DNA of 64,000 bases. It comes from Martinezella miluonensis (GTDB lineage Bacteria; Pseudomonadota; Alphaproteobacteria; Rhizobiales; Rhizobiaceae). The translations under genes were made by a program, and so were the position numbers. The stretch lies in NCBI RefSeq assembly GCF_900094545.1, contig NZ_FMAH01000021.1, forward strand, positions 39,886-103,885, in the 5' to 3' direction. The notes below the pieces were generated by a model. It worked only from the letters and a program-made list of their open reading frames with translations, ran no database searches and was not told the origin of the DNA. This document shows, one piece after another, positions 8,488 through 18,164 of the stretch (positions are counted from its first letter, which is position 1; each line of letters starts with the position of its first letter).

Positions 8488-9186
8488 TCAGCTGCGGCGG
8501 CTAACGGTTGGGCCCTTTGCCGAGCCGAATTCGGCAATGACGGTTTCGCCGGCGATCGCGCGCTGGCCGATGGTAACGCGCGGCGACGCGCCTTCCGGCA
8601 GGAAGATATCGAGGCGCGAGCCGAAGCGGATCAGGCCGATGCGCTCGCCGGCGTCAAGCGGCTCGTTCGGGTTGACGAAGCAGAGGATGCGGCGCGCGAC
8701 GAGCCCGGCGATCTGCACAACGCCGATCTCGCCATGCTTCGTCTCGATGACGAGGCCGTTGCGCTCGTTCTGCTCGCTGGCCTTGTCCAGCTCCGCATTG
8801 AGGAAGCTGCCCTGGCGGTAGGCGATGTTGGTGATGCGTCCGCGCATCGGCGAGCGGTTCACATGGCAATCGAACACGTTCATGAAAACCGAGATGCGCA
8901 GCATCGGCTGGCTGCCGAGGTTGAGCTCCGCCGGCGGCGTGACCATCTGCACGCCGGAAACCTTGCCGTCGGCCGGCGAGATCGCCAGATCATCGTCTTG
9001 CGGCGTCATGCGCTCGGGATCGCGGAAGAAATAGGCACACCAGAGTGTGAGGATCAGGCCGATCCAGAAGAGCGGCTTGAAGATCCAGCCGAGCACCAGC
9101 GAAGCGACGAAGAAACCTGCGACGAAGGGATAGCCTTCCTTATGCACTGGAACGATGACGTTGCGCACGCTGTTGAACAAGCTCAT
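8488..9186 (-). CDS. psd: Phosphatidylserine decarboxylase proenzyme
   Basis: Decarboxylates phosphatidylserine to phosphatidylethanolamine. The 232-aa proenzyme is of the short PSD-A type. The self-cleavage site is FGSRLDIF: cleavage between G189 and S190 leaves the pyruvoyl group on the 43-residue alpha chain. The SPADGKV block (70-76) and FDCHVNRSP (105-113) are conserved. Two N-terminal hydrophobic segments (about 20-55) anchor it in the membrane. It is the first gene of the psd-pssA operon; GGAG lies about 10 bases before the ATG. Confidence 0.93.
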   Translation of the reverse strand: MSLFNSVRNVIVPVHKEGYPFVAGFFVASLVLGWIFKPLFWIGLILTLWCAYFFRDPERMTPQDDDLAISPADGKVSGVQMVTPPAELNLGSQPMLRISVFMNVFDCHVNRSPMRGRITNIAYRQGSFLNAELDKASEQNERNGLVIETKHGEIGVVQIAGLVARRILCFVNPNEPLDAGERIGLIRFGSRLDIFLPEGASPRVTIGQRAIAGETVIAEFGSAKGPTVSRRS

Positions 9187-9439
9187 CTACAGCCTACTCC
9201 GTTAGGGCATTCTCGCGAAAACCGAACCTCGGTTGCCGAGCGAGACGCTGCCAATCAAAAGATGAGAACAAGATAAGCGGTCTTGCTCTGATTACCAGAC
9301 GAGCGTGACTACAGGCAAACGCCGTCATGGGCAATGCTCTCGCATGCTCGCCCCCAGCGCAATCCGCGCAGGCACAGGATGTCAACGATCTTCGGTTTTC
9401 AGAGGCGTAGTCCACCGGAATTCCGGCAGGGTGCAACAG
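9187..9439. other. Intergenic region upstream of psd
   Basis: Non-coding stretch between the psd start and the terminator of the acid-phosphatase gene. It must contain the psd-pssA promoter, but I see no clear -35/-10 pair or other element. Confidence 0.4.
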
Positions 9440-9468
9440 AAAGGCCGCCGATGAGGCGGCGGCCTTTC
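9440..9468 (-). terminator. Hairpin terminator after the acid phosphatase gene
   Basis: AAAGGCCGCC and GGCGGCCTTT form a long GC-rich stem around a short loop, 25 bp after the phosphatase stop. On the minus strand it is followed by CTGTTG, so the U-tract is weak. Confidence 0.6.
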
Positions 9469-9492
9469 ATATTCCGCAATAACCGGATGGAA

Positions 9493-10191
9493 TCAGAGAC
9501 CGAGGGCGGCGCGCAATTCAGCCTTGGCGCCTTCGTATTCGGTCTTGTAGTCGTCATGCGTGGTGATGGTTTCAGCGATGACCATGCCGGCGATGCGACC
9601 GGCTTCGATGTCGGATGCATAGTGGATGCCGCCGACGATACGGTTATGGCCGTATTCCCATGCGCGAGCCATGATGGCGGTACGCTTCTCCGGCACCATG
9701 TTCGCCAACACGACGCCCATCAGCGTGCCGACCGTGGTGTGGCCGGACGGGTACGAGCCGGACTTGGAGAGCGGAACGATCGGCTTTACGAGATCACTGT
9801 AGAGATGCGGACGCGGGCGCTTCCAGACATCCTTGGCCGGATCGACTACTGCGCCTTCGGTCTCGACGACGCGATCGAAGAATGCCGAGAACTTCGGCAG
9901 GCTTTCCTTGGTGAACTTTGGATTGTCGATGACATCGGAGAAGCGCCAGACATTCTCTTCCGCATCGGCAACGGCGCGTGCCGCCATTTCCGGGGTGCGG
10001 GTGACCTGGATCGTCAGGATTTCGCCCAGCTCGGCCTTCATCTGCGCCGAATCATTGGCGGGCGGCGGCGGCAGCAGATTGAGGAGATTGATCTCCTTGG
10101 AGTCGCTGAAGGGCTTGGCATCCTCGGCGAAAACCGGCGAGGCGAGGCCGACGACGAGCAATAGGCTTAAAGCTTTGGCAAAAGTGCGCAT
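9493..10191 (-). CDS. Periplasmic class A acid phosphatase (PAP2 superfamily)
   Basis: A 232-aa exported phosphomonoesterase. A signal peptide covers residues 1 to about 22 (VGLASPVFAED). The three PAP2/class A motifs occur in order: KDVWKRPRP, then SGSYPSGHT with the catalytic His, then NRIVGGIHYASD with the Arg, His and Asp of the third motif. Length and motif spacing match PhoN-like nonspecific acid phosphatases, which hydrolyse organic phosphate monoesters in the periplasm. A terminator follows, so it is probably monocistronic. Confidence 0.9.
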   Translation of the reverse strand: MRTFAKALSLLLVVGLASPVFAEDAKPFSDSKEINLLNLLPPPPANDSAQMKAELGEILTIQVTRTPEMAARAVADAEENVWRFSDVIDNPKFTKESLPKFSAFFDRVVETEGAVVDPAKDVWKRPRPHLYSDLVKPIVPLSKSGSYPSGHTTVGTLMGVVLANMVPEKRTAIMARAWEYGHNRIVGGIHYASDIEAGRIAGMVIAETITTHDDYKTEYEGAKAELRAALGL

Positions 10192-10326
10192 TTCGGGGCT
10201 CCCTTTTAAGTGAAACCCGTACCTATCAAGCTGTTATCTCAAGCTCGTGACAGTTGAAGTGCACAACGCTTCTGCGCAACATCTGCCCGCAAGAACCGTG
10301 CACGGCGTCGAAAATGCCGCCGCTGC

Positions 10327-12213
10327 TCAGTTTGCGGGCGCCAGCCGGTTGACCACGCCGAGATCGTCGTTTTCGCGTACCTGCTTCAGATGCTCTTCGG
10401 CCTGCGTTGCCTCACGCTGACGGTTCCACATGGATGCGTAAAGCCCGTTCTGCGCAAGCAGGTTCGCATGCGTGCCGCGTTCGGCGATCACGCCGCTTTT
10501 CAGCACGATGATCTCGTCGGCGCCGATCACGGTCGAAAGGCGATGGGCGATGACCAGCGTCGTGCGGTTCTTGGAAACGATGTCGAGAGCCGCCTGTATT
10601 TCGCGCTCGGTTGTCGTGTCCAGTGCCGATGTCGCCTCGTCGAGGATCAGCACCGGCGGAGCTTTCAGAACGGTTCGGGCGATCGCGACGCGCTGCTTCT
10701 CACCGCCTGACAGCTTGAGGCCACGCTCCCCGACTTTCGTTTCGAAACCCTCGGGCAGATGGCGGATGAACTCGCTGATCTGCGCGATCTCGGCTGCGGC
10801 CGTTACCTCGCCCTCGCTCGCGCCCGGCCGGCCGTAGCGGATATTGTAGGCGATGGTGTCGTTGAAGAGCACAGTATCCTGCGGCACCATGCCGATCACC
10901 TTGCGCAGACTTTTCTGCGTCACTGTGCGCAGATCCTGATCGTCGATGGTAATCGTGCCGCTCTGCACGTCGTAGAAGCGATAGAGGAGGCGCGAGAGGG
11001 TCGATTTTCCCGCCCCCGACGGGCCTACGACGGCAACCGTCTTACCGGCTGGGACTTCGAAGGAAATGCCCTTCAGGATCGGCCGGGCCGGATCATAGGC
11101 GAAGTGCACGTCCTTGAAAGAAATGGCGCCGTTGCCGATGACAAGTTGCTTGGCGTCGGGTGCGTCGACCACTTCGGGCTTCACTTCCAGCAGGTCGAAC
11201 ATCTCTTCGATATCAGTCAGGCCCTGGCGGATTTCGCGGTAGACGAAACCGATGAAGTTCAGTGGTACGGAGAGCTGCAGCAGCATGGCATTGATGAAGA
11301 CGAAGTCGCCGACGGTCTGGTGACCGTTGAGGACGGACCAGCCGGAGATGACCAGCATGACTGTGGTGCCGAGGCCGAAGATCACGCCCTGGCCGAAGTT
11401 CAGCCAGCCGAGCGAGGTCCAGACGCTGGTGGCGGCCTTCTCATAGCGCGCCATCGATTGATCGAAGCGCTTGGCTTCCATCTCTTCATTGCCGAAATAT
11501 TTGACCGTCTCGAAGTTCAGGAGCGAATCGATCGCCTTGGTATTGGCGTCGGTGTCGCTGTTGTTCATCGTGCGGCGGATGGAAATGCGCCAGTCGCTCG
11601 CCTTCACGGTGAACCAGATGTAGAGCCAGACCGTGACGGCCGTCACTGCGAGGTAGGAGAAGCCATAGCCGCGCCAGAAGATGATGGCGGTCAGCAGGAA
11701 TTCGATGAAGGTCGGAAAGGTGTTGAGGATGGTGAAGCGGACGATCGTCTCGATGCCCTTGGTGCCGCGCTCGATGATGCGCGAGAGGCCGCCGGTCTTG
11801 CGCTCCAGATGGAAGCGCAGGGACAGTTCGTGCATGTGCACGAAGGTCCGATAGGCGAGCTGGCGAACCGCGTGCTGGCCGACACTTGCAAAGAGCGCAT
11901 CGCGAAGCTGGTTGAGGCCGAGCTGGATCAGGCGGGTGAGGTTCGTGGCGACGATCAAGGCGATGGCGCCGACCATGAAGGCCGGCAGGATGCCCTGCAT
12001 GTCGAGCTTGCCGTTCAGCGCGTCGACGGACCATTTGAAGAAATAGGGGACCAGAAGCAGGAAGAATTTCGAGACCAGCAGGAAGACGGTCGCCCAGACG
12101 ACCCGCATCTTCAGGTCCATACGGCCGGCGGGCCACATATACGGCCAGAGATTGACGATCGTGTTCAAGGGATTGCTGGAATCCGCCGATATGGTTTTCT
12201 TGGGCTCTGCCAT
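10327..12213 (-). CDS. Atm1/HMT1-type ABC exporter (fused membrane and ATPase domains)
   Basis: A 628-aa half-transporter. Residues about 20-330 form the six-helix exporter domain, with the FETVKYFGNE segment characteristic of the Atm1/HMT1 group. The ATPase domain has Walker A (GPSGAGKST), signature (LSGGEKQRVAIART) and Walker B (VLILDEATSALD), followed by the switch His. Bacterial Atm1 homologues export glutathione-metal or glutathione-sulfur compounds; the substrate here is inferred only from the family. The start at 12213 (MAEPKKT) was chosen over an in-frame upstream start because homologues begin here. Confidence 0.88.
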   Translation of the reverse strand: MAEPKKTISADSSNPLNTIVNLWPYMWPAGRMDLKMRVVWATVFLLVSKFFLLLVPYFFKWSVDALNGKLDMQGILPAFMVGAIALIVATNLTRLIQLGLNQLRDALFASVGQHAVRQLAYRTFVHMHELSLRFHLERKTGGLSRIIERGTKGIETIVRFTILNTFPTFIEFLLTAIIFWRGYGFSYLAVTAVTVWLYIWFTVKASDWRISIRRTMNNSDTDANTKAIDSLLNFETVKYFGNEEMEAKRFDQSMARYEKAATSVWTSLGWLNFGQGVIFGLGTTVMLVISGWSVLNGHQTVGDFVFINAMLLQLSVPLNFIGFVYREIRQGLTDIEEMFDLLEVKPEVVDAPDAKQLVIGNGAISFKDVHFAYDPARPILKGISFEVPAGKTVAVVGPSGAGKSTLSRLLYRFYDVQSGTITIDDQDLRTVTQKSLRKVIGMVPQDTVLFNDTIAYNIRYGRPGASEGEVTAAAEIAQISEFIRHLPEGFETKVGERGLKLSGGEKQRVAIARTVLKAPPVLILDEATSALDTTTEREIQAALDIVSKNRTTLVIAHRLSTVIGADEIIVLKSGVIAERGTHANLLAQNGLYASMWNRQREATQAEEHLKQVRENDDLGVVNRLAPAN

Positions 12214-12425
12214 GTCCGTCTCCGGCGAATAATAGAGGCAGCCGGGCGTTGACACCCGCTGGGTTGGTCCGGCTGGAAAAGCCTCCACGCATAGAGGTAC
12301 GGCCGTTGCGTGAAGGCGATGAGGGTTGTGCGACGCTTATACTATTTTTATCCCGCATAAAAGCATCGGCCAGGCGTTGGTCGCGCCCGGCCGGTGCATA
12401 ATCTTATCGAGGAATGGTGTGCAGC

Positions 12426-14444
12426 CTAGAGGTGTTCGCCCGAAAGCCGCTTGCGGTGCAGCTCCTCGGCATTCGGCAGCGCGTCCTTTGGCAGGCCGAA
12501 CACCTGTCCAGGCAGGATTCGGTCCGGATTGTTGATCTTGTCCTCGTTGGCAAGATAGATCGTCGTGTAGCGCACGCCGGCGCCATAGATGCGGCGTGAA
12601 ATCTGCCAGAGCGTATCGCCGCGACGGATGATCACCGCATTGGCATCCTGCGCCAGCGGCGCCTGCTCCAGCGTCTTCGGGGCGTTATCCTTGGACGAGA
12701 CCTCCGTGTTCGGCTGTGCTGGCGCGGTGACCGCCGCGATCAATTCTTCGAGGCCAGGCAGTGCAGCTCCGACCGATTTTGCATCCCTCGGCAGAGCCTG
12801 CAGCGCGCTCAGCGCCTTGGCGGCAGCCCTTCCGGCGTCGGCCGCGGCCTTCTTCAGCTCGGCAGTCGCATTGATCGACGGGCGGAACTCCGAAAGCGAT
12901 TTCAGCGCGATTTCGGTGCCGGACCGGGCGGCGGCAAGCTGTTCCGCATTCGGCTGTTTGCCGTCGGTGAAGAGACCCTTCAGCAGCGCGAAGGCCCTGC
13001 CGGCACTTTCCCTCAGCTTGGCAAGTTCGCCTTCGTCCAGCGGCACCATGTTCGCTGATGCCGATTGCGTTTGCGCGTTGGCGGCCGGCGTCTGCGCGGC
13101 AACCGTCACCTGGTTGCCCTCCGGACGCGTGAAGTTGACGTTGGCGCGCACGATGACCTTTCCTGCATCATCGAGCACGTCGACGCGGATCTTGTGGTCG
13201 CCAACGCTGAGAGGCATCACGCCGTCGACGACGAAATGGCCGTCTGCGCCGGCAGCGGCCTCACCGATCAGCTTGTCGTCGGCATAGCCGCGTACAGTGG
13301 CATTCGGCCTCGTGGTGCCGGCGACGAAGATATGGTCTCCTTCGATTTCAACGGCATTGACCATGACTTCCGGCTGTTCGTCCGTCTTCGTAGTGACGGC
13401 AGGGTTTGCGGATGCAACGACTGAACCCTGTTGCTGCGTCTTGGCGTCGGAGGCCGATGCAGCATTGCCCTGAGCGTTGGCTGCCGGTGCGTTCTCTTCA
13501 GCGGAGGTTACGCGGCTCTGCTTGGCCGAGGGCGCGGCAATGATGCGGCTCGCAGCGCCCGGCTTCGAGACCATGGCAAGAAGCTGTGTGGAATCGTCTT
13601 TCGGCACCGAGATGGTGGCGACATCCTCGGAGTTGACGACCTTGCCGTCCTTGCCGGTGGCGCGCAGCACCAGCTCATGATCGCCGGGCGGCAAAGGGTT
13701 GTCGAGCACGGCAGCGAAGTCGCCGCTGGGGCCGACCTTGATCGTGGTAACGACCTTTTCGCCGTCGACGATCTCAAGCTTGGCATTCGGTTCGGCCGTG
13801 CCGGCAATCACGGTGGAGCCGTTCGGTTCCACGCGCAGCACGTCAAATGAAGGGATGGAAGACCTTGCTGCCGCGGTCTGCGGTGCCGTTTGGCCGGTCA
13901 GCGCCGCCAATGCCTTGTCGATCGCGCTGCTTGCGTCGGCTGCGTTGTCGGGCAGGGATTGAACAATGGCAAGCGCCTTGCCTGCGCCGTCCTGCACCTT
14001 CTTCACGAGGCCCGTTGCCGTGGCATCGGTTCCCTCGGGAAGCGCAAAGGCGGCGATCGATTGCAGTGCCGTGATCGCCTTCGTCTTCGCGGCCGCGAAA
14101 ACATCCTGGCTCGGCGTGCTGCCATCCTTGAACAGCGCCTTGAGATCGACGAGCGATGTTGCCGCCGCGCCGGTCAGATCGGTCAGCTTCTTGGCAAGAT
14201 CAGCGGTATTGACCGCATTCGATACGGCATTCTGCGTTGCCTGGGTCGACTTCTGCGCCGTCTCGCCAGCCTTCTGCGCATTCTCCTCGATGGTGTTTTT
14301 CACCGTATTGCCGGCTTGATTGACGACATCGCCGATCGGGTTCTTGCTGCCGTTGATGCGCGGCATCACGAAAAAGACCATCAACACGGTGGCAATTACC
14401 AACACCAACAGAGCCAGCCAACCGGCACGGTTCTTCATCATCAT
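12426..14444 (-). CDS. LysM-domain envelope protein with mirrored internal repeats
   Basis: A 672-aa protein anchored by one N-terminal transmembrane helix (about 9-28) with the rest probably periplasmic. The C-terminal LysM domain (about 603-652: IIRRGDTLWQISRRIYG, then PDRILPGQVF) binds peptidoglycan. Between them are two pairs of repeats: A (95-183) and A' (484-573), Ala-rich helical; and B (200-282) and B' (360-442), Ig-like beta domains. The order is A-B-B'-A'-LysM. Three consecutive ATGs (14444, 14441, 14438) are possible starts behind GGAG. It resembles rhizobial LysM/Ig-like proteins; the exact function is unknown. Confidence 0.8.
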   Translation of the reverse strand: MMMKNRAGWLALLVLVIATVLMVFFVMPRINGSKNPIGDVVNQAGNTVKNTIEENAQKAGETAQKSTQATQNAVSNAVNTADLAKKLTDLTGAAATSLVDLKALFKDGSTPSQDVFAAAKTKAITALQSIAAFALPEGTDATATGLVKKVQDGAGKALAIVQSLPDNAADASSAIDKALAALTGQTAPQTAAARSSIPSFDVLRVEPNGSTVIAGTAEPNAKLEIVDGEKVVTTIKVGPSGDFAAVLDNPLPPGDHELVLRATGKDGKVVNSEDVATISVPKDDSTQLLAMVSKPGAASRIIAAPSAKQSRVTSAEENAPAANAQGNAASASDAKTQQQGSVVASANPAVTTKTDEQPEVMVNAVEIEGDHIFVAGTTRPNATVRGYADDKLIGEAAAGADGHFVVDGVMPLSVGDHKIRVDVLDDAGKVIVRANVNFTRPEGNQVTVAAQTPAANAQTQSASANMVPLDEGELAKLRESAGRAFALLKGLFTDGKQPNAEQLAAARSGTEIALKSLSEFRPSINATAELKKAAADAGRAAAKALSALQALPRDAKSVGAALPGLEELIAAVTAPAQPNTEVSSKDNAPKTLEQAPLAQDANAVIIRRGDTLWQISRRIYGAGVRYTTIYLANEDKINNPDRILPGQVFGLPKDALPNAEELHRKRLSGEHL

Positions 14445-14596
14445 TCATCTCCACGCGGCGCAGTCGTCGCAACTCCTGAAATTGCTAGCGATTTCGCCTG
14501 CTTTTACAAGCTTTCTCAGCCATTTTCGCATGTTCGGGCACAAGTTTTCCTTCGAAAATTCTTGACTGAGCATCTGCAGCATAGTTGTTTGCTTTC

Positions 14597-15220
14597 ATGA
14601 CTGACGATTCTGCGCCAATTCGATCCATCTGCGTTTATTGCGGCTCAAGGCCGGGGCGCGATTCTTCCTACATGGCTGCCGGCCGCGAGCTGGGCAAAAG
14701 CATAGCCGAGAACGGCTTGCGCCTGATCTATGGCGGCGGGACCAAGGGCATCATGGGCGCTGTCGCAAGCGGCGTGCTCTCACATGGCGGCCAGGTCACC
14801 GGCATCATCCCGGAGTTTCTCGTCGATATGGAAGCGACGCGCCATTCGCTCGGTCAATTGGACGAGCTCATCATAACGCCTGATATGCATGCGCGCAAAC
14901 ACGGCATGTTCGAGCGCGCAGATGCTTTCGTGGCGATGCCGGGCGGCATCGGCACGCTGGAGGAGATCGTCGAGATCATGACCTGGGGTCAACTCGGCCG
15001 TCATGAGAAGCCGATGGTCTTCGCCAATATCAACGGCTTCTGGGACCCGATGATGGAACTCATCCGTCACATGACGGAAGAGGGCTTTGTTCACACGGCC
15101 CATCGCGTCCAGCCGCTGGTCATCGACAAGGTGGACGATATCATCCCGGCCATCCGCAAGCACGCCGCTGAGGCGCGCGGCGACCGCGGCGGCGAAGAAG
15201 CCGTCATTTCCAAACTCTGA
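14597..15220 (+). CDS. LOG-family protein (TIGR00730), possible cytokinin riboside 5'-monophosphate phosphoribohydrolase
   Basis: A 207-aa Rossmann-like protein with the LOG signature PGGIGTLEE and the upstream YGGGTKGIMG loop. LOG enzymes cleave the N-glycosidic bond of nucleoside 5'-monophosphates, releasing active cytokinin or free base. In bacteria the physiological substrate is often AMP or unknown. The ATG at 14597 is preferred over an in-frame TTG 12 bases upstream. It is divergent from the LysM gene, sharing about 150 bp of regulatory DNA. Confidence 0.88.
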   Translation: MTDDSAPIRSICVYCGSRPGRDSSYMAAGRELGKSIAENGLRLIYGGGTKGIMGAVASGVLSHGGQVTGIIPEFLVDMEATRHSLGQLDELIITPDMHARKHGMFERADAFVAMPGGIGTLEEIVEIMTWGQLGRHEKPMVFANINGFWDPMMELIRHMTEEGFVHTAHRVQPLVIDKVDDIIPAIRKHAAEARGDRGGEEAVISKL

Positions 15221-15224
15221 TTAA

Positions 15225-15326
15225 TACATGTCGCGCAGAACCGTGCAGCGGTCTTGCGATAACGACATGTGCAGAACTAAACAGCCGAGCGCGCGAAGCG
15301 ACTCTGAAAGATCGCGATGCGCTTTA
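15225..15326 (+). repeat. RIME-like intergenic repeat, copy B
   Basis: About 102 bp between the stops of two convergent genes, beginning ACATGTCGCGCAGAACC and ending GATCGCGATGCGCTTTA. It is collinear with copies A and C but the most diverged at its centre. It could fold into two hairpins and may serve as a shared transcript end. Confidence 0.75.
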
Positions 15327-15351
15327 GCGATTTGATAACCATATCGGTCCG

Positions 15352-16263
15352 TTAGCGGTCTTTGCTCTGACGCAGCATCGACCAGCTGTAGAGCACGAGC
15401 CCGGCCCAGATCAGCGAAAAAGCGATCATCTGCGTCGATCCGAAGGGTTCCTTGAACAGGAAGACGGCAATCAGGAAGACCATCGTCGGCACGATGTACT
15501 GCATGATGCCGATGGTCGACAATCTGAGGAGCTTTGCGCCGTTCGCAAAAATCATCAGCGGCAGCGCCGTCACCAGCCCGCAGCCAAGGAGAAGGGCGGT
15601 ATCCGACAGGCCGGTCTGATACAGATGGCCTTCGCCGCGCATCTCCAGGTAGATGATATAGAGCGTTGCGGGAATGCAGAGCAGCAGCACCTCGATGAAG
15701 AAGCCCTGATTGGCGCCGACGGGCAGCGTCTTGCGGAAAAAGGCGTAGAAGCCCCAGGAGAAGGTCAGCGACAGCGCGACCCAGGGCAGGGTGCCGGCTT
15801 TGATGGTCAGGATGACGACCGCAACCGCGGCAAGGCCGATCGCGACGATCTGCACCGGCGCCAGTCTTTCCTTCAGGAGTAGGGCGCCGAGCGCGATGCT
15901 GAACAGCGGATTGATGAAGTAGCCGAGCGCCGCATCCAGTGAATGTCCGGCGCCGATCGCCCAGACATAGGTTCCCCAATTGATCGTGACGAGCGTCGCG
16001 GTCAGCGACGCCATGGCAATCGTGCGCGGATTGCGAAACGCCGCCCTCACGTCACGCATGCCGCCAAGGGCCAGCAGCACGGCGCCGGCAACCGGGACGG
16101 ACCAGAAGATGCGGTGAGCGATGACTTCCATGGCCGGAATATGCGCCAGGGCTTTCATGTAGAGCGGCAGGATACCCCAGAAGAGGTAGGCCGTCATCGC
16201 GTAGCCGAAGCCACGGATGCCGTCGTTGTTCTTGATTTCCGGTGTGACCGCATCGGTGGCCAT
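15352..16263 (-). CDS. rarD: RarD / EamA-family transporter
   Basis: A 303-aa inner-membrane protein of the drug/metabolite transporter superfamily with ten predicted helices in two EamA halves. RarD landmarks include YLFWGILPLY near the N-terminus, HRIFWSVP, NWGTYVWAI and the C-terminal GIMQYIVPTMVFLIA. The substrate is unproven; RarD is historically linked to chloramphenicol sensitivity. An ATG at 16278 (MTGKF) is in frame, but the GGGAAAA upstream of 16263 is better spaced. Convergent with the LOG gene across a RIME repeat. Confidence 0.87.
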   Translation of the reverse strand: MATDAVTPEIKNNDGIRGFGYAMTAYLFWGILPLYMKALAHIPAMEVIAHRIFWSVPVAGAVLLALGGMRDVRAAFRNPRTIAMASLTATLVTINWGTYVWAIGAGHSLDAALGYFINPLFSIALGALLLKERLAPVQIVAIGLAAVAVVILTIKAGTLPWVALSLTFSWGFYAFFRKTLPVGANQGFFIEVLLLCIPATLYIIYLEMRGEGHLYQTGLSDTALLLGCGLVTALPLMIFANGAKLLRLSTIGIMQYIVPTMVFLIAVFLFKEPFGSTQMIAFSLIWAGLVLYSWSMLRQSKDR

Positions 16264-16371
16264 GAATTTTCCCGTCATTCCTTGTTATTTGAGACGGGAT
16301 TACTCCAACGCGCGTCGCATGGCCAATTCATTTCCTTGACGGCATCGTCAAGCTTTTTGATAGCCGGCGGA

Positions 16372-17988
16372 TCACTCCGCCGCGATCTTGCCCGCCATAT
16401 GCCGGTTCTTCATCAGCTTGTAGATGACGGAATCCATCAGCGCCTGGAACGACGCATCGATGATGTTTTCGGACACGCCGACCGTCCACCAGCGCACGCC
16501 GTCGCTATCGGTGGACTCGATAAGGACGCGGGTTATGGCCTCGGTGCCGCCGTTGAGGATGCGCACCTTGAAGTCGGCCAGTTCCAGATCGTCGATCTCG
16601 TGCTGGTACTTGCCGAAATTCTTGCGCAGCGCCAGGTCGAGCGCGTTGACCGGGCCATCCCCTTCGGCAACCGACATGATGGTCTGGCCGTCGATGATGA
16701 TCTTGACCACCGCTTCCGAGACGATCTTCACCCGGCCATGGGAATCGAAGCGGCGCTCGACCATGACGCGGAAGCCGTCGATCGCAAAGAATTCGGGGAT
16801 GGTGCCGAGCGTGCGGCGCGCCAGCAGCTCGAAGCTCGCATCCGCGCCTTCATAGGCATAGCCCGTCGCTTCGCGCTCCTTGACGATCTGGATGAGCTGA
16901 TCGAGCTTGGGATCGTCCTTGCCGACCTCGATGCCGCGCCGCTTCAGCGCGTTGATGAAGTTCGACTTTCCGCCTTGGTCGGAAACCATGACCTTACGGA
17001 AATTACCGACGCTTTCCGGCGTCACATGCTCGTATGTGCGGGGGTCCTTGAGCAGCGCAGACGCATGAATGCCGGCCTTGGTCGCGAAGGCGGATGCGCC
17101 GACATAGGGCGCCTGGTGGTCGGGCGAGCGGTTCAGCAACTCGTCAAAGGCGTGCGAAAGGCCGGTCAAGCCCACCAGCCGCTCGGTATCGATCGTCGTT
17201 TCGAAGCGTTCGCTATAGGCCCGCTTCAACGCCAGCGTCGGGATCAGCGTGATCAGGTTGGCATTGCCGCAGCGTTCGCCGATGCCGTTCAGCGTGCCCT
17301 GGATCTGCCGCACGCCGGCTTCGACTGCGGCAAGCGAATTGGCAACCGCTTGGCCGGTGTCGTTATGGGCGTGGATGCCAAGACAGTGGCCGGGAACGCC
17401 GCAGGCGATGACGGCCTCGACGATGGCGCGGATTTCCGGCGGCTGCGTACCGCCATTGGTGTCGCAGAGCACGACCCAGCGCGCGCCCGCATCATAGGCC
17501 GTCTTGGCGCAGGCAAGCGCATAGGCCGGATTGGCCTTGTAGCCGTCGAAGAAGTGTTCGCAGTCGACCAGGGCTTCCTTGCCGGCGCCCACAGCCGCCT
17601 TGACGCTCTCGGCGATGCTTTCGAGATTCTCCTCGTTGGAGCAGCCGAGGGCGACCTTGACATGATAGTCCCAGCTTTTGGCCACGAAACAGATCGCGTC
17701 GGCCTTTGCCTGCAGCAGGCTGGCTAGACCGGGATCGTTGGAGGCAGAGACACCGGCGCGCTTGGTCATGCCGAAGGCGACGAAAGAGGCCGATTTCGTG
17801 CGCTTCTGTTCGAAGAAGGCCGTATCGGTCGGGTTGGCGCCGGGATAGCCGCCTTCGACGTAATCCAGGCCGAACTCGTCCAGCATGGTGGCGATGGCAA
17901 TCTTGTCCTCGACCGAAAAATCGATGCCGGGCGTCTGCTGGCCGTCGCGGAGCGTCGTGTCGAAGAGATAGATTTTTTCGCGTGTCAT
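16372..17988 (-). CDS. cimA: (R)-citramalate synthase
   Basis: Condenses pyruvate with acetyl-CoA to (R)-citramalate, feeding isoleucine synthesis without threonine. The 538-aa protein has the HMGL-like catalytic barrel (DTTLRDGQQTPG at the start, HAHNDTGQAVANS metal-binding site, NGIGERCGNANL) and a C-terminal LeuA-type regulatory dimer domain from about residue 400. The pattern DTTLRDGQQTPG and the family length distinguish it from 2-isopropylmalate synthase. A perfect GGAGGA ribosome-binding site precedes the ATG at 17988, so the longer frame upstream is rejected. It is probably a single-gene unit. Confidence 0.88.
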   Translation of the reverse strand: MTREKIYLFDTTLRDGQQTPGIDFSVEDKIAIATMLDEFGLDYVEGGYPGANPTDTAFFEQKRTKSASFVAFGMTKRAGVSASNDPGLASLLQAKADAICFVAKSWDYHVKVALGCSNEENLESIAESVKAAVGAGKEALVDCEHFFDGYKANPAYALACAKTAYDAGARWVVLCDTNGGTQPPEIRAIVEAVIACGVPGHCLGIHAHNDTGQAVANSLAAVEAGVRQIQGTLNGIGERCGNANLITLIPTLALKRAYSERFETTIDTERLVGLTGLSHAFDELLNRSPDHQAPYVGASAFATKAGIHASALLKDPRTYEHVTPESVGNFRKVMVSDQGGKSNFINALKRRGIEVGKDDPKLDQLIQIVKEREATGYAYEGADASFELLARRTLGTIPEFFAIDGFRVMVERRFDSHGRVKIVSEAVVKIIIDGQTIMSVAEGDGPVNALDLALRKNFGKYQHEIDDLELADFKVRILNGGTEAITRVLIESTDSDGVRWWTVGVSENIIDASFQALMDSVIYKLMKNRHMAGKIAAE

Positions 17989-18164
17989 ACTGTTTCCTCC
18001 GGCGAACCGGCTTTTGATATTGAGGTGCCCGGCTCTAGGCTTTTCCTGCAAACTTGTAGGTCGCGCCGATGAGCCGATCCAGAATGCGGGGCTCCGAGTA
18101 GGCGTACTCCGCGCCTTCGATCAGGCGGCACTCCGTCTTCGGCCAGGCCCTGTGCAGTCCCCGG

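Noticed and set aside
7352..8821. A 489-codon + strand frame overlapping pssA and psd
   Set aside because: It is the antisense frame of well-supported genes in GC-rich DNA; its translation is rich in Asp, Gly, Arg and Gln in the manner of shadow frames and matches no family.
10759..12252. A 497-codon + strand frame opposite the ABC exporter
   Set aside because: Antisense of the transporter gene; composition is an artefact of codon bias.
15943..17727. A 594-codon + strand frame opposite cimA and rarD
   Set aside because: Antisense to two conserved genes with clear motifs; no start signal or recognisable domain.
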